Shown: positions 1 through 8,467 of the stretch, piece by piece
Numbering within the stretch: position 1 is the first letter of the stretch
Layout of the letters: every line of letters starts with the position of its first letter
DNA from: an uncultured Lachnospiraceae bacterium
Lineage (GTDB): Bacteria; Bacillota; Clostridia; Lachnospirales; Lachnospiraceae
Reading direction: 5' to 3'
Length of the DNA: 45,340 nucleotides
NCBI GenBank assembly: GCA_902801415.1
Contig: CADCIK010000008.1
Coordinates: 1 to 45,340 of the forward strand
Made by a program: the position numbers and the translations under genes
Notes under the pieces: generated by a model
Told to the model about the DNA's origin: nothing
The model's input: the letters and a program-made list of their open reading frames with translations, nothing else
The model's database searches: none

Positions 1-97
1 CGGATTCGAGCGGCTTTCCCTTTCCCGAACTGCATGCTGCAAGCGCGGTTAGCACCAGAACCATAAGAAGGCTCAGTACGATCGATTTTCTACTCAT
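1..97 (-). CDS. Partial lipoprotein (N-terminus only)
   Basis: The visible 32 residues begin MSRKSIVLSLLMV and form a classic lipoprotein signal peptide: a short basic start, a hydrophobic core and a lipobox L-A-A-C at residues 19-22. Cys22 would be the lipidated residue. It is followed by a Ser/Gly/Lys-rich tether. An AAGGAAG Shine-Dalgarno lies just upstream of the ATG at 97-95. The rest of the gene lies beyond the left edge of the window, so function cannot be judged. It starts 47 nt after the protease gene ends on the same strand, so the two may be co-transcribed. It is exported and membrane-anchored by inference. Confidence 0.75.
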   Translation of the reverse strand, partial: MSRKSIVLSLLMVLVLTALAACSSGKGKPLES

Positions 98-144
98 TCT
101 TCCTTATTTGACCTCATATCTATACGGAAACGGAACATGCCATG

Positions 145-945
145 TCATTTCTCCTCTTGCCATCTGCTGATGCACTCATTGATCTGATCTGTTGGTATCA
201 TCACACCATATCGGAAACGCCCAAATACATCTCTGCCGCCGCCTATGTTGATACCGACCAGCTCCATGCTATCGTTATACACTGCGCTTCCACTGCTGCC
301 AGGTGCTTCATATGCACTATGTTTTACGACCAGATTGTCAGACTGATCATCATTGAAACTGAAGTTCTCTGGTTTACTGGATTTGATTTTGCCGTATGTA
401 CTAACAAACTTCTCTCCTTCCGGATTGGATATCACAGCTATTCGATCTCCCTTCTCAGGCATTGTTTCTGCGATTTGTACGACAGAGATTTGCTTGTCAG
501 ACTCAAATGAAATAACAGCCAAATCAGATTCCTCTTTCTCGAATTCAACCTTTACTTTAGGAAGCTGATTATAATACTCTTCCTGCCCTACGCCTTCATG
601 TTCTTTTTTGTAGTCGAAAACGGACGGATCATCCGGTGTTATGACTACAAAATAATCGATCTCATCATTCGCAAGAACATGAAATGCGGTCAAAGCATAA
701 TACTTGTTCTCTGTTTTTTCTATTACAACTCCGCTGCTTCCGGCACCATATGCAATTCCCCCATCATGCTTATCGACTGAAACAATTCTGATGTTTGCAT
801 TCATCACATCAGAAAGATCAGTCTGCATATCAGTGTATATGCGATGCTTTGCCTGATAGTCTGAAACTGATGGAAGAATACCGATCAAAAGCACGAGAGT
901 AAGCACAATGCCAATTATTAGAATGATACCGATGCTCTTCTTCAT
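145..945 (-). CDS. Membrane-anchored trypsin-like (S1 family) serine protease
   Basis: This 266-residue protein has one N-terminal transmembrane segment (about residues 4-25) after MKK, which anchors a trypsin-fold domain outside the cell. The catalytic triad is visible: His89 in TAFHVL, Asp141 in ESDLAVI and Ser218 in APGSSGSAV. There is no PDZ domain, so it is not a full HtrA/DegP. Its substrate is unknown. The open frame extends 16 codons upstream to 993, but the ATG at 945 is chosen because AAGGAG sits 9 nt before it and the hydrophobic segment then starts at residue 4. The upstream extension runs into repeated DNA. A second HtrA-like gene lies at 3759-5159. Confidence 0.82.
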   Translation of the reverse strand: MKKSIGIILIIGIVLTLVLLIGILPSVSDYQAKHRIYTDMQTDLSDVMNANIRIVSVDKHDGGIAYGAGSSGVVIEKTENKYYALTAFHVLANDEIDYFVVITPDDPSVFDYKKEHEGVGQEEYYNQLPKVKVEFEKEESDLAVISFESDKQISVVQIAETMPEKGDRIAVISNPEGEKFVSTYGKIKSSKPENFSFNDDQSDNLVVKHSAYEAPGSSGSAVYNDSMELVGINIGGGRDVFGRFRYGVMIPTDQINECISRWQEEK

Positions 946-986
946 AGCATGCTGCTCCTTACAATTACAATCTGCCGTTTTCATCC

Positions 987-1132
987 CTGACATCTAAATA
1001 ACGCACTCAACCTCCGACATCTAAACAGCCCACTCAACCCTACCGTTTCTGACATCTAAATGGCACACTCAACCCCTGACATCTAAATGGCCTACTCAAC
1101 CCTGCGGCAAAATCCTGAGTGGCCGACTCGAT
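987..1132. repeat. Cluster of four 27-nt direct repeats plus a degenerate fifth copy
   Basis: Four copies start at 987, 1014, 1049 and 1076. Each reads close to CYGACATCTAAA, then a variable centre, then ACTCAACC. Copies 1-2 and 3-4 are spaced exactly 27 nt apart, and 2-3 are 35 nt apart. A fifth weak copy (TGGCCGACTC) lies at about 1112-1132. No coding region uses this DNA once the protease start is set at 945. The layout resembles the multiple terminal repeats of IS21-type insertion sequences, but no transposase is present, so a solo IS end or a local repeat family are both possible. Confidence 0.8.
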
Positions 1133-1178
1133 AGGCGCTAATTTCACAAACCGCTTGTTTTCAAGCCTTTCAGCGCCT
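1133..1178. other. Nested inverted repeat downstream of rlmD
   Basis: Outer arms AGGCGCT (1133-1139) and AGCGCCT (1172-1178) enclose an inner hairpin GCTTG-TTTT-CAAGC (1153-1166). It begins 2 nt beyond the rlmD stop codon. There is no T-tract on the minus strand, so a simple Rho-independent terminator is not supported. It could act as a 3'-end stabilising structure or be part of the neighbouring repeat unit. Confidence 0.35.
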
Positions 1179-1179
1179 C

Positions 1180-2685
1180 TTATGTGTTTGCTTTAGACAT
1201 CAACACTACGCACTCCACATGCACCGTATGTCCGAACTGGTCCACGGGACGAACCTTCCGCAGCCTGTATCCTCCATCTGTCAAAATCCTGAGATCCCTT
1301 GCAAGCGTCGCCGGATCACAGCTGACATATACGACCCTGTCCGGTCTGATCTCCAGGATGGTCTCAAGGCACTTGCTGTCGCATCCCTTGCGCGGCGGAT
1401 CCACGCAGATCACATCTATATCGGGATCTTCTCCCTCTGCTTTCCGCGCCTGCACGTAAGCCGGGAGCACTTCCTCAGCTTTTCCGACGTAGAACGCAGC
1501 GTTTTCAATTCCGTTTCTCGCTGCATTAGCCTTTGCGTTCTCGATCGCTTCCGGAATGATCTCCACACCGCAGACTTTGCCCGCATGTCCTGCCATAAAC
1601 AGAGAGATGGTTCCAACCCCGCAATACAGATCCCATACGGTCTCCGTTCCAGTCAGTCCGGCATAGTTCAATGCCAGGCTGTAGAGCTTCTGTGTCTGCT
1701 CCGGATTGACCTGATAGAAAGAGAGCGGTGAAATACGAAATGTCACCGACTCCGCGGAAGGCACAAATCCTCCGTCCGCAGAAATATCATACACATGCAG
1801 TGTATCCTCAATCTCATCACGGCCCCACAGAGTGCGGAGCTGCTTTCCGAGAATCACGTTCGTGCGCTCAGTATTCGTATTGAGAACTATCGATGTCATT
1901 CCGGGCACCGTCACGAGGTGGTCGACCAGGTCAGCCTCATAGGGAAGGCTGTCCCCGTTCACAATGATACAGACCATGATCTGCCCGCTGTATTTGCCGC
2001 TTCGGATCAGGATATGGCGCACCAGGCCTTTCCCGGTCTCTTCGTCGTAGGGCGGCACCTTGTGCAGTTCCATATAAGTCAGCACACGATTGATGATGTC
2101 TTTATTGATCTCCTCCCCGAGCATGCAGTCTGTCATGGGAATGATGGAATGTGTCCTGCCGGCATAGAAGCCTGCCACAACCCGGCCCGGCGCATTCCTG
2201 CCGGCCTTTTTCCCTGCAGTGCTGTATCCCACCGGCACCTGCGCTTTGTTTCTGTACCGCCAGGGTCCGTTCGTATTGTCCTGCATGCCCACGATCGGTT
2301 CCATGATCCTGTCGATCTCTTCTTCCGAAAAGCCGCCGATCCGGATCAGGTCCGCGCGAACTTTATTCTGCTTGTACTCCAGTTCTTTCTCGTAAGACAG
2401 CGCCTGCAGCTGACATCCTCCGCACTGCCTCGCGACAGGACAAAGAGGCTCCACCCTGTCGGGTGAAGCCTGCAGAATCTGATCCAGATGCGCGTAGGCG
2501 TAGGACTTGTTGGCCTTCATGATGCTTGCCCGGACGTAATCGCCGATCACCGCGTCCTTAATAAAGACCGTGTAGCCGTCCTCCAGCTTTCCGATGCCCT
2601 CGCCTCTCATACCGATATCAATGATATGAACTTTTATTTCCTGTCCCTTCCGGTATTCGGAAGTCTTATTCTTCTTTCCTGCCAT
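1180..2685 (-). CDS. rlmD: 23S rRNA (uracil-C5)-methyltransferase, RlmD/RlmCD family
   Basis: This 501-residue enzyme methylates C5 of uridine in 23S rRNA using SAM. An N-terminal TRAM RNA-binding domain (about 10-70) is followed by the Fe-S cysteines C82, C88 and C91 in CPVARQCGGC. The fourth ligand is probably the Cys in TDCMLG. The SAM-binding motif DLYCGVGTISLF, then VDPPRKGCD and the nucleophile motif VSCDPATLARDL complete the RumA/TrmA catalytic core. In Firmicutes one enzyme often modifies both U747 and U1939 (RlmCD), and the sequence alone does not say which sites are used here. The ATG at 2685 has AGGA about 10 nt upstream. yhaM lies 40 nt upstream on the same strand. Confidence 0.93.
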   Translation of the reverse strand: MAGKKNKTSEYRKGQEIKVHIIDIGMRGEGIGKLEDGYTVFIKDAVIGDYVRASIMKANKSYAYAHLDQILQASPDRVEPLCPVARQCGGCQLQALSYEKELEYKQNKVRADLIRIGGFSEEEIDRIMEPIVGMQDNTNGPWRYRNKAQVPVGYSTAGKKAGRNAPGRVVAGFYAGRTHSIIPMTDCMLGEEINKDIINRVLTYMELHKVPPYDEETGKGLVRHILIRSGKYSGQIMVCIIVNGDSLPYEADLVDHLVTVPGMTSIVLNTNTERTNVILGKQLRTLWGRDEIEDTLHVYDISADGGFVPSAESVTFRISPLSFYQVNPEQTQKLYSLALNYAGLTGTETVWDLYCGVGTISLFMAGHAGKVCGVEIIPEAIENAKANAARNGIENAAFYVGKAEEVLPAYVQARKAEGEDPDIDVICVDPPRKGCDSKCLETILEIRPDRVVYVSCDPATLARDLRILTDGGYRLRKVRPVDQFGHTVHVECVVLMSKANT

Positions 2686-2725
2686 CTGACGGGATCCTCA
2701 TTTCTTTATAGTTGATTCGGGTTTT

Positions 2726-3670
2726 TCAGATCTCCGTCCTGCGGATATTGGACTCAAGAAATCCCTGATAGCCGATCCAGCCCGCTTCTCTCTGGCCTGT
2801 CGCCAGCGCCTCTTTGAAGATCTCAAGCTTTGCGTCTGTATTGTCCGCGAAATTCAGGGCCAGTGCCTCGGCAATCGCCGGCTTTTTGGGGGAGCCGTAT
2901 TCCAGTTCCCCGTGATGGGCCAAAATACAGTGCCGGACTTCATTGGCCAGAAGCTCCGGAAAACCGGGGATCTCTCTGATCTTTTCATCCACCATCTGCA
3001 CGCCGATGATGATATGACCAATGAACTGTCCTTCCTCCGTGTAATCGTTGCGTGGGAATTTGGAGAGCTCTTTGGTCTTTCCTATATCGTGAAGAAGAGA
3101 CACCGTGATCAGAAGATCTCTTTTCAGGAAAGGATAATTTCTGCAGAAGAAATGGCAGAGATTGGTGACGCCCAGTGTGTGCTCCGCAAGTCCGCCCACA
3201 AAGCTGTGGTGCACACTCTTCGCGGCGGAGGACATGCGGAAATCCTGTATGAACTCTTCATCCTCCATAAAGAACTTTTTGAGAAGTGCCTTCAGATATT
3301 CGTTCTGGACACTTTCAATGTATTTGCCGATCGCGCCCATCATATCGTCAATGTTCTTGTCGGAGACAGGCACATAGTCCGCAGGATCATACTCTCCCTC
3401 ATGGCACTTTCTCGCTCTCTTGACATTGAGCTGCAGGTGTCCCTGGAAAGAGACCACATCGCCGGTGATATCCACATAATCAAGCTCATCAAAGTCGCCG
3501 ATCCCCATGCTGTTGGGGTCCCAGATCTTGGCGTCGATGGTACCTGTCTTGTCCTGCAGTGTCAGGCTCTCGTAGTTCTTGCCGTTCTTGGTGACCAGCG
3601 CCATCCTTTTCTTGCAAAGATAGATATCCTTGACGCTGCTTCCCTCACGTAGTTCCTGAATATAACGCAT
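2726..3670 (-). CDS. yhaM: 3'-5' exoribonuclease YhaM-type (OB fold + HD domain)
   Basis: This 314-residue protein has the YhaM layout. An OB-fold nucleic-acid-binding domain (about 12-90, with ALVTKNGKNYESLTLQDKTG) is followed by an HD phosphohydrolase domain. The metal ligands are visible in HHSFVGGLAEHT (about 154-165) and LLHDIGKT (His194, Asp195), with later ILAHHGE. The family trims RNA or single-stranded DNA from the 3' end with metal-ion catalysis in the cytoplasm. Length matches the roughly 314 residues of the Bacillus protein. An AGGA motif lies about 11 nt before the ATG. It precedes rlmD on the same strand and may share its transcript. Confidence 0.9.
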   Translation of the reverse strand: MRYIQELREGSSVKDIYLCKKRMALVTKNGKNYESLTLQDKTGTIDAKIWDPNSMGIGDFDELDYVDITGDVVSFQGHLQLNVKRARKCHEGEYDPADYVPVSDKNIDDMMGAIGKYIESVQNEYLKALLKKFFMEDEEFIQDFRMSSAAKSVHHSFVGGLAEHTLGVTNLCHFFCRNYPFLKRDLLITVSLLHDIGKTKELSKFPRNDYTEEGQFIGHIIIGVQMVDEKIREIPGFPELLANEVRHCILAHHGELEYGSPKKPAIAEALALNFADNTDAKLEIFKEALATGQREAGWIGYQGFLESNIRRTEI

Positions 3671-3758
3671 GTTCCAGTAATTCCTCGTTTCTATATAATG
3701 TATTTATGTCCGCCTGATGCCTGTGTCAAAACACAGTGCCGCGAACTCGGATTATACG

Positions 3759-5159
3759 TCACTCCAGCGTAACCGTCAAATCCATTTCCGTATATCCGTC
3801 TCCGCTGGGGCGCATAAGCGTGATCGGGATCTCCGACCCCGCCTCATTTTCGATCAAGACTCGGGACAGTGTAATGCAGTAATGCACGTCCTCATCATCC
3901 ATCACCGTGATGATATCCCCTTTCTGGAGGCCCGCGTTCATAGCAGGTGAATCATCCGCCACACTGCTCAGATATACGCCTTCCGGAATATCCATTCTCT
4001 TCCGGACGTCCTCCGGCACATCCGTACACTGCACGCCGAGATACGCCTTCTCGCCGCCGGCAGAAAGCTTTTCGATCAGCTGCTTGCACTCGGTGATCCC
4101 GATCGCGTACAAGATGCCGGAGAGATCGGATCTTGCGTGGCGCTGATCGAGTATTCCCACGACCTGTCCGCCGGAATTAATGAGAACGCCTGACGCCTGC
4201 TTGCTCCCGGAGATATCTGTCGTGAGCTGTTTGAATCCTGAATCAATGACCGCCAGATCGCCATCCGCGGATGTGATCATTCCGTACGCGATGCTTCCGC
4301 TTGTTCCGATCGGCCTTCCCGCGGCTATAACCAGCTGGCCTGTCACAATAGTCGGTGAGGAGGAACCCAGTTCCGCGGTTGTGAGTTCCTTTTTGGTGCC
4401 GTCGCCCACATTATCCAGGTTGGCGCTGAGGACCGCCAGTCCCGAGACCCGGTCCCTCGCGCGGAGCTGCGCTCCGATCGATGTGCCGTCAAACAGCGTG
4501 ATCTGAATACTCTCGGCGTTGTCGATGCCGGGAGAATATGTGAGAACCTGAATCTCCGAATCCGCTTTCGCGATGATGATACCGGAGACAGTACCTCTCG
4601 TCTCATAGGGGTCGTTGAGCCAATCTGTGTCGGATGTGATCCCGGATACCTCAACCAGATAGTATCTGGCGTCCGCCGCGACCTGGCGGAGCGCCCCGTA
4701 CATTCTGCTCACTGCGTCCGCTCCGCGTGTCTTGTCAAAGAGGAGTTTCTCCACTTCCTCGCGGATCCTCTCCTGTTCCTCTGTCGCGGCCTTCTCCTCT
4801 TCGTTGACCAGCATCTCTTCCGGCGTCAGTTCCTCGGTGAGGGTCTCTTCCGGATAGGTCACGCCGGTGACCGCCTCTTCCGGATACAGAACGCGGTTGA
4901 AGATCGGTTCCAGAAGCAGGAAAAACAGGCAGGCTACGGTGCCGAAGACGGCGGCCATGACAGCGACCATAGTCATGCGGCGCATCATCTTCTTGCGGTT
5001 GAGGGGCCGTTTCTTGATCTCCTCCTGCATAAATCCGATGCCGGGATCCGGCGCTGTCGGTTCCGATCCGTCAGCTGCCTCTGTATTCTGTCTTTTATCC
5101 TTTATTTCCTGCAGCTTATCCTGCAGGCTGTCTTTCCAATCGGACTGTTCGCTGCTCAT
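3759..5159 (-). CDS. HtrA/DegP-like membrane PDZ protein, predicted catalytically inactive
   Basis: This 466-residue protein has a cytoplasmic N-terminus, one transmembrane helix (about 63-84), an acidic Glu-rich stalk (about 93-140), a trypsin-like domain (about 160-365) and a PDZ domain (about 372-455, LGVQCTDVPEDV through KGDIITVMDDEDV). The overall order matches Gram-positive HtrA. Lining up the conserved blocks, the His position falls in VLTYSPGI (no His). The Asp position reads SGLAVL (Gly240 where D-LAVL is usual). The GNSGG block reads KQASG (Ala322 where Ser is expected). It is therefore probably a pseudoprotease, perhaps a scaffold or peptide sensor. AAAGGA lies 8 nt before the ATG, and the gene has its own promoter facing mutS2. 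Confidence 0.85.
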   Translation of the reverse strand: MSSEQSDWKDSLQDKLQEIKDKRQNTEAADGSEPTAPDPGIGFMQEEIKKRPLNRKKMMRRMTMVAVMAAVFGTVACLFFLLLEPIFNRVLYPEEAVTGVTYPEETLTEELTPEEMLVNEEEKAATEEQERIREEVEKLLFDKTRGADAVSRMYGALRQVAADARYYLVEVSGITSDTDWLNDPYETRGTVSGIIIAKADSEIQVLTYSPGIDNAESIQITLFDGTSIGAQLRARDRVSGLAVLSANLDNVGDGTKKELTTAELGSSSPTIVTGQLVIAAGRPIGTSGSIAYGMITSADGDLAVIDSGFKQLTTDISGSKQASGVLINSGGQVVGILDQRHARSDLSGILYAIGITECKQLIEKLSAGGEKAYLGVQCTDVPEDVRKRMDIPEGVYLSSVADDSPAMNAGLQKGDIITVMDDEDVHYCITLSRVLIENEAGSEIPITLMRPSGDGYTEMDLTVTLE

Positions 5160-5183
5160 AGGCGTTTCCTTTCTATTTTTCTA

Positions 5184-5212
5184 AGTATACCCCCCTCGCA
5201 GGAAATTGAAAA
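5184..5212 (-). promoter_or_regulatory. Sigma-A-type promoter of the HtrA-like gene
   Basis: On the minus strand the -35 box reads TTTTCA (5212-5207) and the -10 box TATACT (5189-5184), separated by 17 nt. The start codon at 5159 follows with a good Shine-Dalgarno. The -35 box overlaps that of the divergent mutS2 promoter. Confidence 0.55.
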
Positions 5213-5236
5213 GAACCGGCCGGAATGTGCTATACT
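5206..5236 (+). promoter_or_regulatory. Extended -10 promoter of mutS2
   Basis: TTGAAA (5206-5211) and TGC-TATACT (extended -10; hexamer 5231-5236) are separated by 19 nt, long for sigma-A but tolerable with an extended -10. The expected transcription start, about 7 nt after the hexamer, coincides with the first candidate ATG at 5243. That would give an essentially leaderless message. Confidence 0.5.
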
Positions 5237-5242
5237 ATCGTC

Positions 5243-7708
5243 ATGATGAATGAAAAAGTCTTACATATTGTTGAATTTAATAAGATCATCGACCAGCTGA
5301 CGGAGAACGCCAATTCCGAACCGGCCAGAACTCTTTGCAGAAATCTAAAGCCGATGGACAATCTACCGGACATCCGCCTTGCCCAGGAGGAGACGGACGC
5401 TGCCCTGCAGCTCCTGATCCGAAAGGGAAATGTGAATTTTGGCAGCAACAGGGACTTCGGATATACCTTTGGCGCGCTCTCGATCGGAAGCACACTGACA
5501 GCCGCGGAGCTTCTGCATCTGTCTTCTTTCCTTGACAATGTCGGGCGCGTACAGGTTTACGGCACCACCTCCGACGGAGGGAAAGGAATTTCCGCTCTGA
5601 GTAATAACGGGGAGGAGACCAAGCCTGAGGACAATATTCTCTTCGACCTGTTCGACTGCCTGTATCCGCTTAAGAGTCTCTCCCGGGAGATCCAGCGCTG
5701 CATCCTTTCCGAGGAGGATATCGCGGATGACGCAAGTCCCGGCCTTCGGAGGGTCCGCCGCGAGATCGGTCTCGCAGGAGACAGGATCCATCAGCAGCTC
5801 AATAAAATGGTCAATGTGACGCTGGCCCCCTATCTGCAGGACAGCGTCATTACCATGCGCGGAAACCGGTACTGTATTCCCATCAAAGCAGAGTATAAGA
5901 ACCAGGTGCAGGGTATTGTGCACGACCAGAGTTCCAGCGGCTCCACTCTGTTCATAGAGCCCGCTGCCATCGTCAATCTCAACAACCAGATCCGCGAACT
6001 GGTCCTGCAGGAAAAGAAAGAGATCGAGAAGGTCCTGGCCAATCTCTCCGCGGAAGCCGCAGAGAATCTGATGGCCCTTAAGGACAACGCCGCCAATATG
6101 ACCAAACTCGACTTTATCTTCGCTAAGGCCAAGCTCGCGCTTGCGCAGAACGCGACCATGCCTGTCTTCAACAACCGAAGATATATAAAGATCAACAAGG
6201 GACGCCACCCCCTGATCGATCCCAAGAAGGTGGTCCCGATCGATCTTTCGCTCGGCGAAGATTACGATCTGATCGTCATCACCGGTCCCAATACGGGCGG
6301 TAAGACCGTCACGCTCAAGACGGTCGGCCTCTTTGAGCTGATGGGTATGGCGGGACTGCACATTCCTGCGGGAGACCGGAGCGAGCTCGCCCTCTTTTCG
6401 GATGTCTTCGCGGATATCGGAGATGAGCAGAGTATAGAGCAGAGTCTCTCTACCTTCTCCTCCCATATGACCACTATTGTAGATATATTCGGACAGCTGA
6501 ATGAGAACTGTCTCTGCCTGTTCGACGAGCTCGGCGCGGGAACCGACCCCACGGAAGGCGCCGCGCTGGCGATCGCGATCCTGAACTATCTGCATGAGCG
6601 CGGGATCCGCGCCATGGCGACCACCCATTACAGCGAACTCAAGGTCTACGCGATGAATACGCCCGGCGTCACCAACGCGAGCTGCGAGTTTAATGTGGAA
6701 ACCCTGCAGCCCACTTACCGGCTGCTGATCGGCGTACCAGGCAAGTCCAACGCGTTCGCGATCTCCAAGAAACTGGGCCTTCCCGATATCATCATCGACG
6801 CCGCCCGCGAACAGCTCAGCCAGGAAACCCAGAATATGGAAGACATTCTGGCCGACCTGGAAGAAAAGAGAATTAAGATCCAGAGAGAGCAGGACGAGAT
6901 CACCTCTCTCAAAGAGTCGATCGCCAAAGAACAGAAGCAGCTGCGCAATAAAGAAAAGCAGCTGGATGACCGCAGACAGAAGATCCTGGAAAAAGCCAAT
7001 GAGGAAGCGAGGGATATTTTGGCAGACGCCAAGAAGACGGCAGACGCCGCGATCTCCGAGCTCAGAAAGACCGGCCGCGGCGGCGACATGGCTTCCATGG
7101 AGAGGACCAGGAGCAGGCTGCGCGAGCAGGTCTCCAAAAAGAACGAGAAACTCAAGAGGCAGGAAGAGGAACATCCCACAGGAAAACTCCGTGCTTCCGA
7201 TCTCCATGTCGGAGACAAGGTCCGCGTGATCTCCATGGGACTTACCGGCATCGTGACCGCCCTTCCGGTCTCCAACGGAAAAGTATCCGTCCGCTGCGGC
7301 ATTATGAATTCCAAGGTCATGCTGAGTGACCTTGCGCTGATCGAAGAGGATGCTTTCGGCAATCCCGTCCGCAAGAATTCACGGAGCAGCATGAAGAAAG
7401 CGTTTGAAAACGCCGGCGGAGCGGGCAACAAGCAGAGAGATCTCGATTTCTCCCGCAACCAGGCGATCTCACCTGAGCTCAATCTGCTCGGCAAGACGAC
7501 GGACGAAGCCCTGAACGAACTTGACAAGTATCTCGACGACGCCAGGATGTCTCATCTTTCCAGCGTCAGGATCGTTCACGGAAAGGGCACCGGCGCACTC
7601 AGAAAAGCAGTTCACAATTATCTCCGCAAGCAGAAATGGGTCAAAAACTTCAGGCTCGGCGACTTCGGAGAAGGCGACGCGGGTGTCACGATCGTACAGC
7701 TGCAGTGA
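5243..7708 (+). CDS. mutS2: MutS2 family ATPase/endonuclease (ribosome rescue or recombination control)
   Basis: This roughly 821-residue MutS2 carries the MutS core without the mismatch-recognition domain. Walker A GPNTGGKT (about 348-355), Walker B LCLFDELGAGTDP and ATTHYSELK are all present. A long charged coiled coil follows (about 520-640), and then a C-terminal Smr domain with LNLLGKTTDEAL and the HGKGTGAL loop. The LDxxG-type Smr motif is here LNLLG. MutS2 was first linked to suppression of recombination. In Bacillus it also binds collided ribosomes and helps split them. Starts at 5225, 5243 and 5246 are possible. No Shine-Dalgarno is visible, and the MNEKVL start matches the family N-terminus, so 5243/5246 is preferred. 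The two-component genes follow 18 nt later. Confidence 0.93.
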   Translation: MMNEKVLHIVEFNKIIDQLTENANSEPARTLCRNLKPMDNLPDIRLAQEETDAALQLLIRKGNVNFGSNRDFGYTFGALSIGSTLTAAELLHLSSFLDNVGRVQVYGTTSDGGKGISALSNNGEETKPEDNILFDLFDCLYPLKSLSREIQRCILSEEDIADDASPGLRRVRREIGLAGDRIHQQLNKMVNVTLAPYLQDSVITMRGNRYCIPIKAEYKNQVQGIVHDQSSSGSTLFIEPAAIVNLNNQIRELVLQEKKEIEKVLANLSAEAAENLMALKDNAANMTKLDFIFAKAKLALAQNATMPVFNNRRYIKINKGRHPLIDPKKVVPIDLSLGEDYDLIVITGPNTGGKTVTLKTVGLFELMGMAGLHIPAGDRSELALFSDVFADIGDEQSIEQSLSTFSSHMTTIVDIFGQLNENCLCLFDELGAGTDPTEGAALAIAILNYLHERGIRAMATTHYSELKVYAMNTPGVTNASCEFNVETLQPTYRLLIGVPGKSNAFAISKKLGLPDIIIDAAREQLSQETQNMEDILADLEEKRIKIQREQDEITSLKESIAKEQKQLRNKEKQLDDRRQKILEKANEEARDILADAKKTADAAISELRKTGRGGDMASMERTRSRLREQVSKKNEKLKRQEEEHPTGKLRASDLHVGDKVRVISMGLTGIVTALPVSNGKVSVRCGIMNSKVMLSDLALIEEDAFGNPVRKNSRSSMKKAFENAGGAGNKQRDLDFSRNQAISPELNLLGKTTDEALNELDKYLDDARMSHLSSVRIVHGKGTGALRKAVHNYLRKQKWVKNFRLGDFGEGDAGVTIVQLQ

Positions 7709-7726
7709 CAGAAGGAGGCATGATCT

Positions 7727-8443
7727 ATGGCAGCAGCCAGACAGAAAATTCTGATCGTCGATGACGATTCCAATATCGCGGACCTCATCAGTCTCTATCT
7801 GATGAAGGAATGCTACGAGACCAGGATCGTGGGAGACGGAGAGGCGGCCCTTGCGGCTGTCAATACCTTTGAGCCGGATCTGATCCTGCTCGACCTTATG
7901 CTTCCGGGCATGGACGGCTACCAGGTCTGCCGGGAAGTGCGCTCTTCCAAAGATATTCCGATCATCATGCTCTCCGCGAAGGGAGAGATCTTTGACAAGG
8001 TGCTCGGTCTTGAAATGGGAGCCGACGATTATATGGAAAAACCCTTCGACTCCAAGGAGCTGGTCGCAAGAGTCAAGGCGGTCCTCAGACGCTACCACAA
8101 ACAGCAGAATGCGGCCGTCGCCGAGACCAGCGATAAGATCGTCTCTTATCCGGATCTGACCATCAACCTGACAAATTACTCGGTCACTTATATGGGCGAG
8201 CAGATCGATATGCCCCCCAAGGAGCTTGAGCTATTGTACTGCCTGGCCTCTAATCCCGGCCGCGTCTATACAAGAGAACAGCTTCTTGACCAGATCTGGG
8301 GCTATGAATATGTGGGCGATACAAGGACGGTAGATGTTCATATCAAGAGGATCCGCGAAAAGCTCCACGACAACGAGGACTTTAAGATCTCCACGATCTG
8401 GGGCATCGGCTACAAGTTTGAGACGACGCAGAGAAGCAGATAA
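7727..8443 (+). CDS. OmpR/PhoB-family response regulator
   Basis: This 238-residue DNA-binding regulator has a receiver domain (about 7-118) with acidic pocket VDDD, phospho-acceptor Asp56 in LLDLMLPGMDGY and the conserved Lys in MLSAKGE. A winged-helix trans_reg_C domain follows (about 138-235, with YTREQLLDQIWG and RTVDVHIKRIREKL). AAGGAGG stands 8 nt before the ATG. It is followed by its cognate sensor kinase 24 nt downstream, and it sits behind mutS2 in what looks like one transcript. The stimulus and target genes cannot be read from the sequence. It resembles the WalR/PhoP/ResD type in architecture only. Confidence 0.93.
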   Translation: MAAARQKILIVDDDSNIADLISLYLMKECYETRIVGDGEAALAAVNTFEPDLILLDLMLPGMDGYQVCREVRSSKDIPIIMLSAKGEIFDKVLGLEMGADDYMEKPFDSKELVARVKAVLRRYHKQQNAAVAETSDKIVSYPDLTINLTNYSVTYMGEQIDMPPKELELLYCLASNPGRVYTREQLLDQIWGYEYVGDTRTVDVHIKRIREKLHDNEDFKISTIWGIGYKFETTQRSR

Positions 8444-8467
8444 TACCTGCGGCAGGACGGGCGGAAT

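Noticed and set aside
5363..7207. 614-codon open frame antisense to mutS2
   Set aside because: Complete overlap with mutS2, no initiation signal, no family motif; an antisense shadow.
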